Positions 10,982 through 20,368 of a stretch of DNA of 25,913 nucleotides are shown here, in pieces. The DNA is from Mastigamoeba balamuthi. Taxonomy: Eukaryota > Evosea > Mastigamoebida > Mastigamoebidae. The position numbers and the translations under genes were made by a program. The DNA is taken from assembly GCA_902651635.1 (NCBI GenBank), contig CACRSC010000022.1, forward strand, positions 416,563 to 442,475. The letters are read 5' to 3'. Below the pieces are notes generated by a model that saw only the letters and a list, made by a program, of their open reading frames with translations, was not told where the DNA came from and did no database searches. Every line of letters begins with the position of its first letter. The stretch's first letter is position 1.

Positions 10982-12269
10982 TCAGTTGTCGCGGAGGGAT
11001 CCCAGGAGCAGCTCCTTGAGCGTGTTGATCGACGAGACGTCGCGCAGGCAGTAGAAGCGCTCCCACGAGCCCGCGAACGAGCGCAGCGCCCAGGCGTACT
11101 CGCTGCCCTGCGCCTCGGCCGCGACCATCCGCGCCAGCGACGCAGAGACGTCGGCGGCCCTGCGCTCCCTCCAGGCGCTCTCGAGCGAGCCGTGCGCGTA
11201 TCCCTTGCGGAGCGCACGCGCGAGCCTCGCGTCCCGCGCCCAGAGCTCCGCCTCGAGCCCCGCGACGGCGTCCTCCGCGGTCGCCGACGTCGACAGCACC
11301 CACGTGGCCCGCGCCAGCCCCTCGGGCGACGGGAAGACCGCGCGCACGTGCGGGGCCGACAGGGCGACGTTGGTCTCGCGCCTCCCGATGGCGTAGCCGA
11401 TCGCCGCCGCGGACCGCATCTGCTCGGCCGTGGCCGCCTCGGGCGAGGGGGCGACGACGGCCGAGGGCGAGAGCAGCTCGTCCTGCTGCGGGGCCGCCTG
11501 CTGCGCCGGCTGCTGCTGCTGCTGCTGCTGCTGGGGGCTCAGCAGGAAGTCGATCTGCAGGCGGCGCGGGGACGCGGGCATCGCGTCGACCGACGGCGAC
11601 GGCGACGGGGCGCTGTCGACGACGGGCGAGGGCGAGTGGTCGACGACGGGCGAGGGCGACGGGGCGCGGACGCTGCTGGGCACGACGACGAGCGACTCGT
11701 GGAACCAGCGCTGCGAGCCCTCGAAGCAGAGCTCGTAGACGCGGACCGTGTCCGAGTGCTTGCGGCTGCCCGCCTTGGTCGCCTCGCTCCTGCACGACCC
11801 CACGCGGCTCAGCGCCCGCGTGACCTCGGGCTCGCTCCTCAGGCACGCGTAGTCAAAGTGCTGGCACTCTGCGTGCAAGCGACAGGGGGTCAGGCCACAA
11901 GCTTCAGTTGAACACCATTGCACATGAGGGCTTAAGGGGGCGAGTATTAGAAAAACAGGAGAAATACGCCCCGCCCTGGCAAACACCGTTATTTTACAGC
12001 AGGTGCACAATCCAGCCCGCCTGTGCATCCACGGAATGACTGACCGCGACGACGCGCACCGCACGGAACGCGGCGCATCCGCGGCGCACGGCGCGCGAAA
12101 AGCGGTGGGGAGCGCGCGGGCACTGCGTGGGATTTGCCCCTGCGGCGGGTTCGGGTTTCGACTTACGGTACTCGACTGTGATGGTGCGACGCTGCGTGGA
12201 CCCGTCGACCCAGAAGATCGACTGGTAGGCCTGCACGGTGCGGCTCGTCCTCCGGGCAACGCGGCTCAT
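10982..12269 (-). CDS. Uncharacterised protein with poly-Gln and Pro/Ser-rich linker
   Basis: Two exons, 12269-12167 and 11868-10982, joined at a canonical GTAAGT...CAG intron (298 nt), encode 329 residues ending at TGA 10984-10982. The N-terminal part (~1-95) has mixed hydrophobic and charged sequence suggesting a small folded domain: QSIFWVDGSTQRRTITVEY, then FDYACLRSEPEV, then VRVYELCFEGSQRWFHESL. A low-complexity linker follows, with repeated PSPSPVVD units and eight consecutive Gln. The C-terminal ~170 residues are helical and Ala/Arg-rich, ending in LRDVSSINTLKELLLGSL. I do not recognise a family; the SQRWFHESL context with beta-rich flanks could be a small beta-barrel, but that is a guess. 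The exon join preserves the frame and the spliced length is an exact codon multiple. Confidence 0.7.
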
Positions 12270-13297
12270 TCTGTGCGCTCTCTCGGGGGTGCGTGTGTTT
12301 TTTTTTTGGGCTGCTTTGGGTTTTTTAATCGGCCCTGAAAATAGAGAGCACCGAGGAGCAACTCAGAGGACCTTTCCTCGTCCTGTACCTTTTGTAAATT
12401 TGCCAGAGAGATACCGAAAAGTGCGCAAGATATGGACCGATGCGGGTGCAGCGTTCGTCGAGTTTTCCTCAAGGATACACGGAAAAATAGGTCCACCTGG
12501 CGTACAATCTCTAGCGGACACCTGAAATAGCGCCGGGTGCACGGAAAATCCACCTAAGGAAATGCCATCGCTTCCTTTTGGGGCAGCTCCTCACCCGGGC
12601 CGCTGCTCCACCGCGCACTGGTCCCCGGGGTCTGGGACTACCGCCCGCTCGCGCTCCGCCGCCCCGCCGCGCGCGCGGTGGCCTCTGGTCAGCCTTGCAC
12701 GGGGTCCTGGGTTATTTTTCCCGCTCCACCCCGGCTCTTATTCACGTAGAACAGGTATTTCACGTTTATCACATCACAATTATCACGCTCTCCCCGTTTC
12801 CGCCCCACCTGCACCTGCAGCGCCCGCCCCCCCTTCCCCCGCCCACTCTCCTCGCGCCCTCGCGCCGCCTCTCGGGCCCCGCACCGCAGCGGCGGCCCAT
12901 CGGCCCCTTTTCCGTCACCCATTTTTGAAATTAGGGCAGAAGAAGCCAAGGCGGAAGGTGCACTCGCGCGTACAGTAGAAGCGGCCCGATGCGGTCACTG
13001 CACGGAAAGTGCAGCGGCATTTGTTGCGCCCGGCGTATTTTTCGTTCACTGAACAGTGCACAACCGCCACACTAACGGCCCCCCCACGCGCGTGGGGGCG
13101 CCTCCTGCACGCGGAGGGAAAAACAGAGGCAAAAGACGTCCTCGGAGCGGTGCAGTCCCTTCCTTGTTCCTTGAACATCCCGACGAGCGAGAAAACACCC
13201 CCACGGGCCCCGAGAGCCCCCTTGCTTCCCCTCCCATCGTGCTGCTGCTGTGCTGCGGCTGCTGCTGCGCCTCCTCCTCCTCCGCCCTCGCAGCTCC
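12270..13297. other. Intergenic region with TTTCCGTGC-type hairpins
   Basis: About 1 kb between the 5' end of the unknown 329-residue gene and the 3' end of the pseudokinase gene. It includes a T-rich tract near 12298-12330 and three minus-strand copies of TTTCCGTG (about 12478, 12540 and 13001). One copy forms a perfect 6-bp hairpin, CTGCAC-GGAAA-GTGCAG, at 12998-13014. No gene was recognised. Confidence 0.4.
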
Positions 13298-15721
13298 TCA
13301 GCGCGGCGACTTGACCTTCTTGAGCCTGCCGGCGTCGAAGCCGCAGATCGAGCTCAGCAGCGCTCCCCTGCCCTCGGTCACTGCACCACAGCGGCGGCCG
13401 CCCCGTCAGTCGGCATGCACTTTTCCGTGCGTGCTCTTCGTGTCTCAAGTGCGCACTTGCGGGCGTCGCTGCTGCCGCGCTCTGGGGCGGCGGTGGCGGT
13501 GGTGGCGGGGGCGTCGGCGTCCCCGACTGCTGCACCGGCGACACGCTGCGTGCCTGCTGCGCCGGGGCCGCCCTCTGCTGTGCCTGCGGCGCCTGCGGGG
13601 CCGCCAGGGGCGCCTGCGGGGCCTGTGGGGCCGCGGGGGCGGCAGCAGCGGCAGGCGAGCCCGCAGGGGCGCCCGCGTAGTAGAGCTGGCTCAGCGCTGT
13701 GAACCCCAGGGGCTCCTGCGAGGCCTGCGGGGCCTGCTGCTGCTGCGGCTGCGGCTGCGGCTGCTGCAGGGCCGTCGACGTCCTGCGGTGCCTGCGCTGC
13801 TGGCGGGCGCTCGTGGGGCTCGCGGCCGCGTTGCCCGCGACGAGCGCACGCATGGCGTCGCAGGCCAGCGCGCAGAGCTGCTGCTCGCGGGCGCCCAGCT
13901 CGGCCTTGTGCCGCGGCATCGGGGCCAGCTCGACGTCGTCGAAAGGCTGCATGCGCATCAGGTCGTCGAAACCCGGCGGAGACCCGGACCACGGGCGGAA
14001 GATCGACTCGACGACGCGCCGCACGCTCGCGGGGCACGTCTTGGACTTGGGCAGCACCATGTCGATCATGTCCAGGCTCGTCAGCTCGCAGCCCACGGCC
14101 ATCTGCGCGGCTGGCGTTGAGTCGTTGCGTCCCGCGTTTCCGTTGTTTCCCCCTGAGAGAGGCTTGCCAGGCAGCGGTATGGCGGTGGTATTCTCGGGAA
14201 TTTCTCGGGAATGGATGGGGGAGTGCCGAGAGGCTTGCCGGGCAGCGGTATGGCGGTGGTATTCTCGGGAATTTCCCCGGAATAGAGGGGGGAGTGCGTG
14301 CCTCGAAGAGGACGCAGCCGAAGCAGACGACGTCGGGGTCCACCTTGCCGATGAGCGCGCGCATGATGTTGAGGTTGCGGGGCTCGAGGCACAGCAGGCC
14401 ATTCTCGTACTCAGTGACACTGACGAGGGAGAAAATGCAGTGTAAGTTCCGTGATCCTCACCACGTCTACGGGGTAACTCCAATCCACAGGATATTCCCT
14501 CCAACTTCACTTGCACCCAGGTGGTGTGCACCACTAGTGGATGCTGGGAAAATTCCCGGAACGCACCAACAGGCTCCGTTGCCGTCCACGAGCACGTTGC
14601 CCGCGTGCAGGTGGAAGCACGGGAGGCCGTTGAACCGGAGGTACCGCATGCCCTCGATGATCTGCCGCGCGAGCTTGGCCAGCGTGCGCTCGGGCAGCGC
14701 CTGCAGGCCCTTGGCCTTCTTGTGGTACTTGTTGAGCGGGTTGTCCTGGTGTATGAAGTCCCGCAGGCTCCCGCGCTTGCGCAGCGGGCGCACGACGGCG
14801 CAGATGTCGCGCGACGCGATCCAGTCGCACGCGGAGGGCGTCGCGACGTACGGATGACCCTGGTGGAGCGTGACGTCATTTCCGGCATTTCTCAGATAAC
14901 AGATATCGTGGGAATCAGATTATCTCTCGTTCTCGTAGCACGTACGGTGACCGACTGGATGATGTTCTTGAAGACCTGGCCCTCTGTCCGCAGAGAGAAC
15001 GGGCAGCTGCTCCCATTGTGCGTCTGTGCAGGCAGTTTGAGTGTGGGCGAGCACGTGAAAATCAACTGATTTCGCACCAGGCAGAGCACGTGCGGGACCT
15101 TGGCGCCCTCTGTGGGCGTCACGTTGAAGTAGAACTTGTTGACCCTCGCCCCTGTCATGCGCGCGAGCAGGGCAGCGCGCGTCAGCGTCAGGCCCCCCCG
15201 ATTCCTACTTTCCCGGGGGCGATTCCTCGGAGAGAATCACGATATTATCCCCCCTCCCGCGCGCACCGATATCGGGCAGCGGCTGGTCGAGCGTGTACTT
15301 GGGCACCGAGCGCAGGAAGAACAGCGCATTCATCAGCGCCGCGTTGGACTCGGCCTCGGCGTCGCGGTCCCTCGCGAGCGGCTGGGCCACGGCGCCCTGG
15401 GCGGCCCGCAGCGCCCCCGAGTCGCGGAACGGCGGCGACGGCGCCGCCTGCGCCGCGGGGCTGCGCGCGTGGGCCGCGGGGCTCAGCAGCGCCGTGCTCG
15501 GCGTGGCGCTGTCGGCGCTGCTGCGGTACCGCCGCCCGCGCGCGCGCTGGCAGAGGCAGACGGCCACGCAGACGACGGCCACCAGGACCACGGCGCCGCC
15601 CACGCCGACGACGATCTGGGGGGCGCGGGAGGGGGCGGGCGGTGGTGAGGGGGGTCTGTCTGGGGTCTGCTGGGGTGGGGGTGGGGCGTGGCGCGCGCAC
15701 CAAGAGGTCTACGCTCTTCAT
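13298..15721 (-). CDS. Membrane-anchored PXK/Slob-type pseudokinase with WH2 motif
   Basis: Seven exons (15721-15701, 15615-15267, 15151-14946, 14859-14567, 14419-14302, 14102-13457, 13380-13298) give 571 residues with every splice phase matching. After MKSVDLL a transmembrane helix (residues ~8-29) is followed by RARGRR, suggesting an N-out signal anchor with the rest cytosolic. The kinase-like domain matches PXK/Slob: LPDIGARVNKFYF, PLRKRGSLRDFIH, HLHAGNVLVDGN in place of HRDLKPxN, TEYENGLL in place of DFG, and VDPDVVCFGCVLFEMAVG. The catalytic Asp and the DFG Asp are missing, so it is probably a pseudokinase. A Gln/Pro/Ala-rich linker (poly-Pro included) leads to a C-terminal WH2-like actin-binding motif, ALLSSICGFDAGRLKKVKS. 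Animal PXK has a PX domain where this one has a TM helix. Intron 14301-14103 needs a GC donor. ATG 15721 is the first in-frame ATG; a spliced extracellular exon cannot be excluded. Confidence 0.87.
14157..14298. repeat. Tandem duplication (71-bp unit, two copies) inside a GC-AG intron
   Basis: Two head-to-tail copies start at 14157 and 14228. They are nearly identical over GCTTGCC..GCAGCGGTATGG and TATTCTCGGGAATTT and diverge slightly at the 3' end of the unit. They make up most of the 199-nt intron of the pseudokinase gene. No N lies between them, so this may be a real duplication. The units share the GGGAA..TTCCC style of other introns in the window. Confidence 0.85.
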
Positions 15722-16047
15722 CAGTGGGGTGCGCGGTGTGGAGTTGGATACGCGTGGGAAGATATTTCCGGAATCTGAGGATTGCTGTCGGGCCCGCCGG
15801 TGGGACGGCACCCTCCACAGGTGCGGCGAGCGAGTCAGGTTTTATTCCTGGCCGTGCCGTCAACGTAACAAGTCAAATCAATTGATATTTGTTCAAGTTC
15901 CGTTCAATTTTTGGAGTGCAGGATAATTCGGCAATGGAACGGGACCGCGGGGTGGGTCATCCCATCAACAGTTGATTTGAGGAGCGACACAGATATCTCC
16001 CTCCTCCTCAAAGATATTTGCCCTCCTCATTTTAGTACGGCGCGGGA
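15722..16047. promoter_or_regulatory. Divergent promoter region, pseudokinase / TAF8
   Basis: A 326-nt region between two head-to-head start codons, more AT-rich than its flanks. It contains the palindromic core ATCAATTGAT (about 15878-15887), a second GTTGATTTGA (about 15970), two GATAT boxes (AGATATCTCC near 15991, AAGATATTTG near 16010) and AGATATTTCCGGAATCT near 15762. No TATA box in a fixed position is obvious. The regulatory role is inferred from position. Confidence 0.4.
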
Positions 16048-17421
16048 ATGGCGGAGCTTTTTGCGCAGCGCCTGCTCCGCATCTCCACCGCGCAGCTCGT
16101 GCGCAGCACCGGCTACGACGCGATCCAGCACTCCTCTCTCGAGTTCCTCACAGACCTCCTCCAGGACTGTGCGCGTCTCCCCCGCCGCGCGCTCCCCACA
16201 ACCAAGCGGGGAAGATATTATCCACCCACGAATATCTTATGAAGAATCTGTCCCCCGCCGCAGTCATCCAGGAGGCCGGCGCGCTGGCGCACAGGCACGC
16301 CGAGGCCGCGGGGAGGACGGAGAGCAACGCGTTCGACGCCGTGGTGGCCGTGCACGAGCTGCACCAGCCCCTGGACGCGCTGCGCGAGTTCCGCGCGGTG
16401 TCTGACGAGATCCCCTTTGCCAAAGGCGCGCGCACACATCAGCCACATCAACAGGGGAATCCACTTTTCCAGGAATCTGCCAGCCCCCGGCCAGCCACGG
16501 GAGGGGTGCAGTGTCACTTTTTGCTGACGTCACTTTTCGCGACGCGCCAGTCATCGCGCCGTTCCCGGTGCTCTCGCGGCCGCCGACGGGGCCCGAGAAG
16601 CAGCTGCGCGACGTCCGGGGCCCACCGCCCCCGCACATCCCCGAGTTCCTGCCGCCGTACCCGGACCGCCACACCTACGCGTTCACCCCCGTGCGCCCCG
16701 ACGTCACATTTCGAGCCGACGTCACCGCTGACGTGTACGGGAAAATTGAAAATGAAATCCCGCAGGTGAACGTGCCGCGGACGGTGGACCACAACATGCT
16801 GCGGCGGGAGCGGGCCAAGCAGCAGCGCAAGGTCGACGAGACGCACAAGCGCCTCAACCAGCTCATCCCCGTCATGTCCTACTCGTCCCTCTTCACGCCC
16901 TCGGGCTCCTCGTCCTCGCGCCACCACCACAAGAAGGCACGCTGCCCTCGGATCCAGAAAATGCGCCCACAGATCTGAATAATACTTCCCGTCTCGTTCC
17001 CTCTCACACTCACACTCACACTGTCTCATGTCACTCTCTGTCTCTGTCACTGTCTCTCTCTCTCTCTCTCTCTCTGCAGGCGCCGAGGTCGTCTGTGGAG
17101 CCCACGCACGCGGAGCCGAGCGAGGAGCCGATGCCCGCGCGGCAGATGTCGGACGACGAGGAGCGCAAGGCGGCAGCGGGGGGCGGGGCAGGGGCGGAGG
17201 CGCCTGCGATCGCGGTGCTGGCGCTGGACGACACGGACGTGGCCAAGAAGCGGCTCAAGTGCGAGCAGATCCTGAGGCTGCAGCACCTCAAGGGCGTCGA
17301 CGAGAGCCTCACGGGGCCCATCGACACGGGCCTCTCGGCGCAGCCCGGCGGCGCTGTCGTCGGGGGCACAGGCGACCGCGAGGAGTCCGAGTCGGGCGAG
17401 GACGACATGATGGACGACTGA
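16048..17421 (+). CDS. TAF8: TFIID subunit TAF8-like, histone-fold protein
   Basis: TAF8 pairs with TAF10 through its histone fold within TFIID. Five exons (16048-16168, 16264-16425, 16551-16690, 16766-16936, 17080-17421) encode 311 residues, close to the usual TAF8 length. The histone fold (residues ~1-85) reads RISTAQLVRSTGYDAIQHSS then FLTDLL; the next exon continues ALAHRHAEAAGRTESNAFD. The TAF8 C-terminal signature HIPEFLPPYPDRHTYAFTP follows at ~115-135. The tail is basic (RRERAKQQRK, HHHKK) and then acidic, ending ESESGEDDMMDD. TAF3 also has this fold, but the HIPEFLP..HTY motif favours TAF8. Introns 2 and 4 need GC donors (GCGCGC at 16426, GCACGC at 16937); for intron 4 no GT occurs between the donor and the frame's stop. 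Confidence 0.88.
17016..17079 (+). repeat. CT/CACT microsatellite before a splice acceptor
   Basis: Runs of CACACT and then (TC)n fill the 3' half of TAF8 intron 4, directly before CTCTGCAG. It doubles as the polypyrimidine tract. Length variation is likely. Confidence 0.8.
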
Positions 17422-18791
17422 CCGCCTCCCCTCGCCTGGGCTTCCAGGCGGCCCCGTGATGCCGCAGTCGTAAGGCGCCCATTGTAGCCAACGTTAAGAT
17501 ATAACACTCGGCTCGTCGCTGTGTGAGCTGAGCCAAACAAACGTACCAACCTTTGCAACACGCTTGAGAAGGACGAGTGTGAAGCCCCAATGCGAAGATG
17601 GTTCCTTGTATCGGAAGGCGACTGGGCAGCAGAGCAAACGACTGGTTATAGGAAATTGTGAAATGCAAAGACAGATAGATGCATTAATAACAAAAAATTT
17701 CATAATTCTAGACAATAGTTCATAACCAGATAGATGCTCAGCATTGGGTAGATAATTCAATGAAGCCATCCATATCTTTCATTTGTTTACTTTGATAGCC
17801 GAAGAAGAGCAATTCTAAAATAAACTGTAAGTGCACTTGCAATGATGCACTGATTCACTATAGTATGTATTTATGCATCAGGTAATGGTTACCTATCAGA
17901 AAGAGGAGTACTAACCACTTTTCTCTGTGGATGCCAGAAACGGGATTTTCCAGACTGATTAAAGTTATGAATGTATGTTTCTGATGCTGTTGACCTTCAA
18001 GCTTTCAGAGTATTATCATAGGCCTGGGCAAAAAAAAACTGATAAATCCAATCATTTAAAAGTGTATCACACGTTACAGTAAGAAGTATTTCTGCTTCCA
18101 ATCATGAATAGAAACCCTAGTAACAAATCTGCATTTTCATTTAGTGTGATTTGAATGCAATTTAACGGACTTATAGTAATCTCTGTCAATAATGTTAAAA
18201 AGTGTCCAGTCTTGCATATGATGAGATACTGCAATTGGTCCATTCCCAAACTGGAAGAGAAACTGAGCCATCTTCTCGAATTCAGAAAATTAATGATAAA
18301 CTTCGATATGTCTCCAATTTGATAAGATTGAATTCCAAATTTATTAATACCTGAATGCTGAAGAAATATGATCAGCTTTGAGATATCAACTTGTATGGAT
18401 TGCGTGCTTTTCAATAAGTAGTTTCATGTCCTTTACTGTCTACTCTGTGTTTGATTCTTTATCTATGATGATATTCTAAATTATGCAGTTTCATTTGTTA
18501 ACCTGGAATATGTTCATATTTCACAAAGAGAATAATTATTTGGTTATTACTATGTTTTATACACAGAAGCACTGAATTAGTGAATGTAGCAATGTATTAC
18601 AGCACTGTATTTTGTGTAAGATAGTACAAATGTTGCACTATAATTTGATATCTTTGAAATGCAGTTCGTGGTTCAACAGAGTTGACTTCGAGTAAACAGA
18701 GAAGAGGGACGAAAAATGATACAGCTTAATCAAAATTTGTGCTAAATCTGATAAATTTTATCACTTTAAATTACAATGCAGTGCAAAAATC
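17422..18791. other. Entry into AT-rich, gene-free island
   Basis: The first ~220 nt after the TAF8 stop still have mixed composition; from about 17640 the DNA becomes strongly AT-rich, unlike anything to the left. I see no convincing gene. A 115-codon minus-strand frame at 18067-18414 uses AT-rich codons unlike all neighbouring genes and shows no motif, so I do not call it. No terminal repeats bounding the island were found. Confidence 0.55.
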
Positions 18792-18818
18792 GATGAATGC
18801 AATGGAATTGCATTCATC
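18792..18818. repeat. Perfect 11-bp inverted repeat, 5-nt spacer
   Basis: GATGAATGCAA, then TGGAA, then TTGCATTCATC: an exact inverted repeat predicting a small hairpin. It lies 35 nt left of the large hairpin at 18854, so the two may belong to one element. Confidence 0.85.
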
Positions 18819-18853
18819 ACTACTACTCCGATTCAGCAAAAAGATCCAGCCAA

Positions 18854-18985
18854 AAAGGGATGAACTAAGCCCTGACCCCCCTGGGGGGTACTTTTAACTC
18901 TATAGACTGGTAGAGGACGTGTACTCTACAGGTCTATAGAGTTAAAAGAACCCCCCAGGTGGGCCAAGGCCGAGGTGATCCCTTT
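18854..18985. repeat. 132-nt near-palindrome, long hairpin (fold-back element or hairpin RNA)
   Basis: Two 62-nt arms (18854-18915 and 18924-18985) are reverse complements at about 52 of 62 positions and flank an 8-nt loop. The inner 36 bp of each arm have only three mismatches and include CTTTTAACTCTATAGAC and its complement. The outer 26 bp are less conserved but end in a perfect AAAGGGAT/ATCCCTTT. It sits in AT-rich noncoding DNA. It could be a small fold-back transposon or a hairpin RNA precursor; the sequence alone does not decide. Confidence 0.85.
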
Positions 18986-19773
18986 GCAAAACTATATTTA
19001 GCAGATAAACCCCCTCACTCTCTGTTGCAGTTCAGCTGGCAGAAGAGTGAATAAGCTGCCAGTGGTCCCCAGATACTACAGCTGTATCCTACCAGTACCA
19101 TTAGTGCATTCCCTCCATTTCTTGGCCGTTTCTTCCCGTTTCTTTGCCTTTATCTCTCTTGGTACTGAGCTGGGTCACTGCATAGTTGGGTGAGAAAATT
19201 CCGATTTCCAGTTTTCTAACATGTAATGATGTATTCTAAGTGTATTAAATCTGATTCCTGAATGATCTTATCAAAAACCCTGGATCATTTTTGCTGGAGC
19301 AGAGTGGTACTTGTGCAAATGTATACACTAATAATAAGTAAATACTACTACAAACACAGCTAATGTTGCAGCACAGTCACGTTAGATAACAGTCAGTATT
19401 ACTATATATACTTAAAAACATAATAAACATGTTAATATGAAGTTCCTTCCTTCTGGATCTGCAATCTCCTCTTCTTCTAACTGGTGCCCAGTACCCAGAT
19501 GCCATCTTGCCCTGGCATATTTGGTTTTCCTGAGATCCACATCATTAAGACCTAAAGGGGTTTAAGTGCCAAACTTAGCCAGAAACACTCCTACATTTCT
19601 CGGCAAAAAGGCACTTCAGTGCCTCACAGATAGCTATCTCATAAAATGATTCTTCATCTTCGTGCTCGAACACAGGTGTTTTTGGCAGAGAGTTATGTTG
19701 CAGTGGGAAGGCTCTGCTGTTTCAGCTCTTCGAGGGCTCTGAGCTGAGAGAGTGTGGACACTCTTGTTGGCTT
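18986..19773. other. AT-rich noncoding stretch
   Basis: A continuation of the AT-rich island with composition rising toward average near 19450. No gene or RNA was recognised. Near 19570-19700 the minus strand has short coding-like fragments (for example FEHEDEESFYEIAICEALK before a stop) that may belong to the decayed frame to the right. Confidence 0.4.
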
Positions 19774-20079
19774 TCATCCTGATTTCCCCAACTTATCCCT
19801 AAAAGGGTTGCGGGCGAGACATTCTGTGCGTCTAGTAGAAGTACAGCTTTTCGGATCACTACTCACTACTGAGCATATCAGTCGATTGCCAATTTCCGCT
19901 CTGAGACGGTTTTTTTCGCTCTCCTCGAGCCCGAGTGGTACGGATATCAATCTGCGAAGTTGAAGAACGTGTCAGCGGAAATCCTCCTGGAGATTCTGTA
20001 GGATTTCTTGACCAAGTGATTCCAGCGGGGCTTCCAAATTGAGCCGGGCTCGGAACAACCTGTTGAACTCCTCGAATAT
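19774..20079 (-). pseudogene. Possible decayed coding sequence
   Basis: One minus-strand frame runs from 20079 to TGA at 19774-19776 with a single internal TGA at 19972-19974. It has protein-like composition: FEEFNRLFRARLNLEAPLES before the internal stop and LRRLISVPLGLEESEKNRLR after it. Fragments farther left (about 19570-19770) look similarly coding in shifted frames. No family is recognised. It could be a decayed gene, a fragment of a mobile element, or a real gene whose introns I cannot place. Confidence 0.25.
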
Positions 20080-20368
20080 CTATTGTCCATGAGCCCTCTG
20101 ATTTACGGAAAACACGTGACTGAACCTTTCCTGAGAAGAGTCGGATTATTCAAATTTGCATACCCAAAAGGTCCAGTGGCAGAGGCCTTGCCCCATGGAC
20201 CTTGTGTGTTATGGATGCAAGGTCCACGATTCATCCCGAGTTGTACATCAGCCCGGGCATCCACGTTGCAAAAAGAGGCTGAGAGGATAGCATCCATTTA
20301 TTATCCTGACTCATTAAACAGAAACATTCGTTGGTAAAACCTCATTTCTTTGTTTCGCTAGGTTACCA

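Noticed and set aside
12915-14888. Continuous 657-codon minus-strand frame as a single-exon gene
   Set aside because: Only its 13457-14102 part is real coding. The rest is Arg/Ser-rich shadow translation, and the family alignment requires frame changes at phase-matched introns.
18067-18414. 115-codon minus-strand frame in the AT-rich island
   Set aside because: No motif, no splice context, AT-driven codon use; long stop-free stretches of this size occur by chance and nothing supports expression.
20196-20226. 9-bp inverted repeat TGGACCTTG/CAAGGTCCA as a regulatory hairpin
   Set aside because: It is real but isolated, with a 13-nt spacer and no link to a gene end; too little to call.
20083-20337. 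Plus-strand 84-codon frame before the two-TM gene
   Set aside because: It overlaps a similarly long minus-strand frame, has no recognisable motif and lies in the likely promoter; neither strand is preferred.
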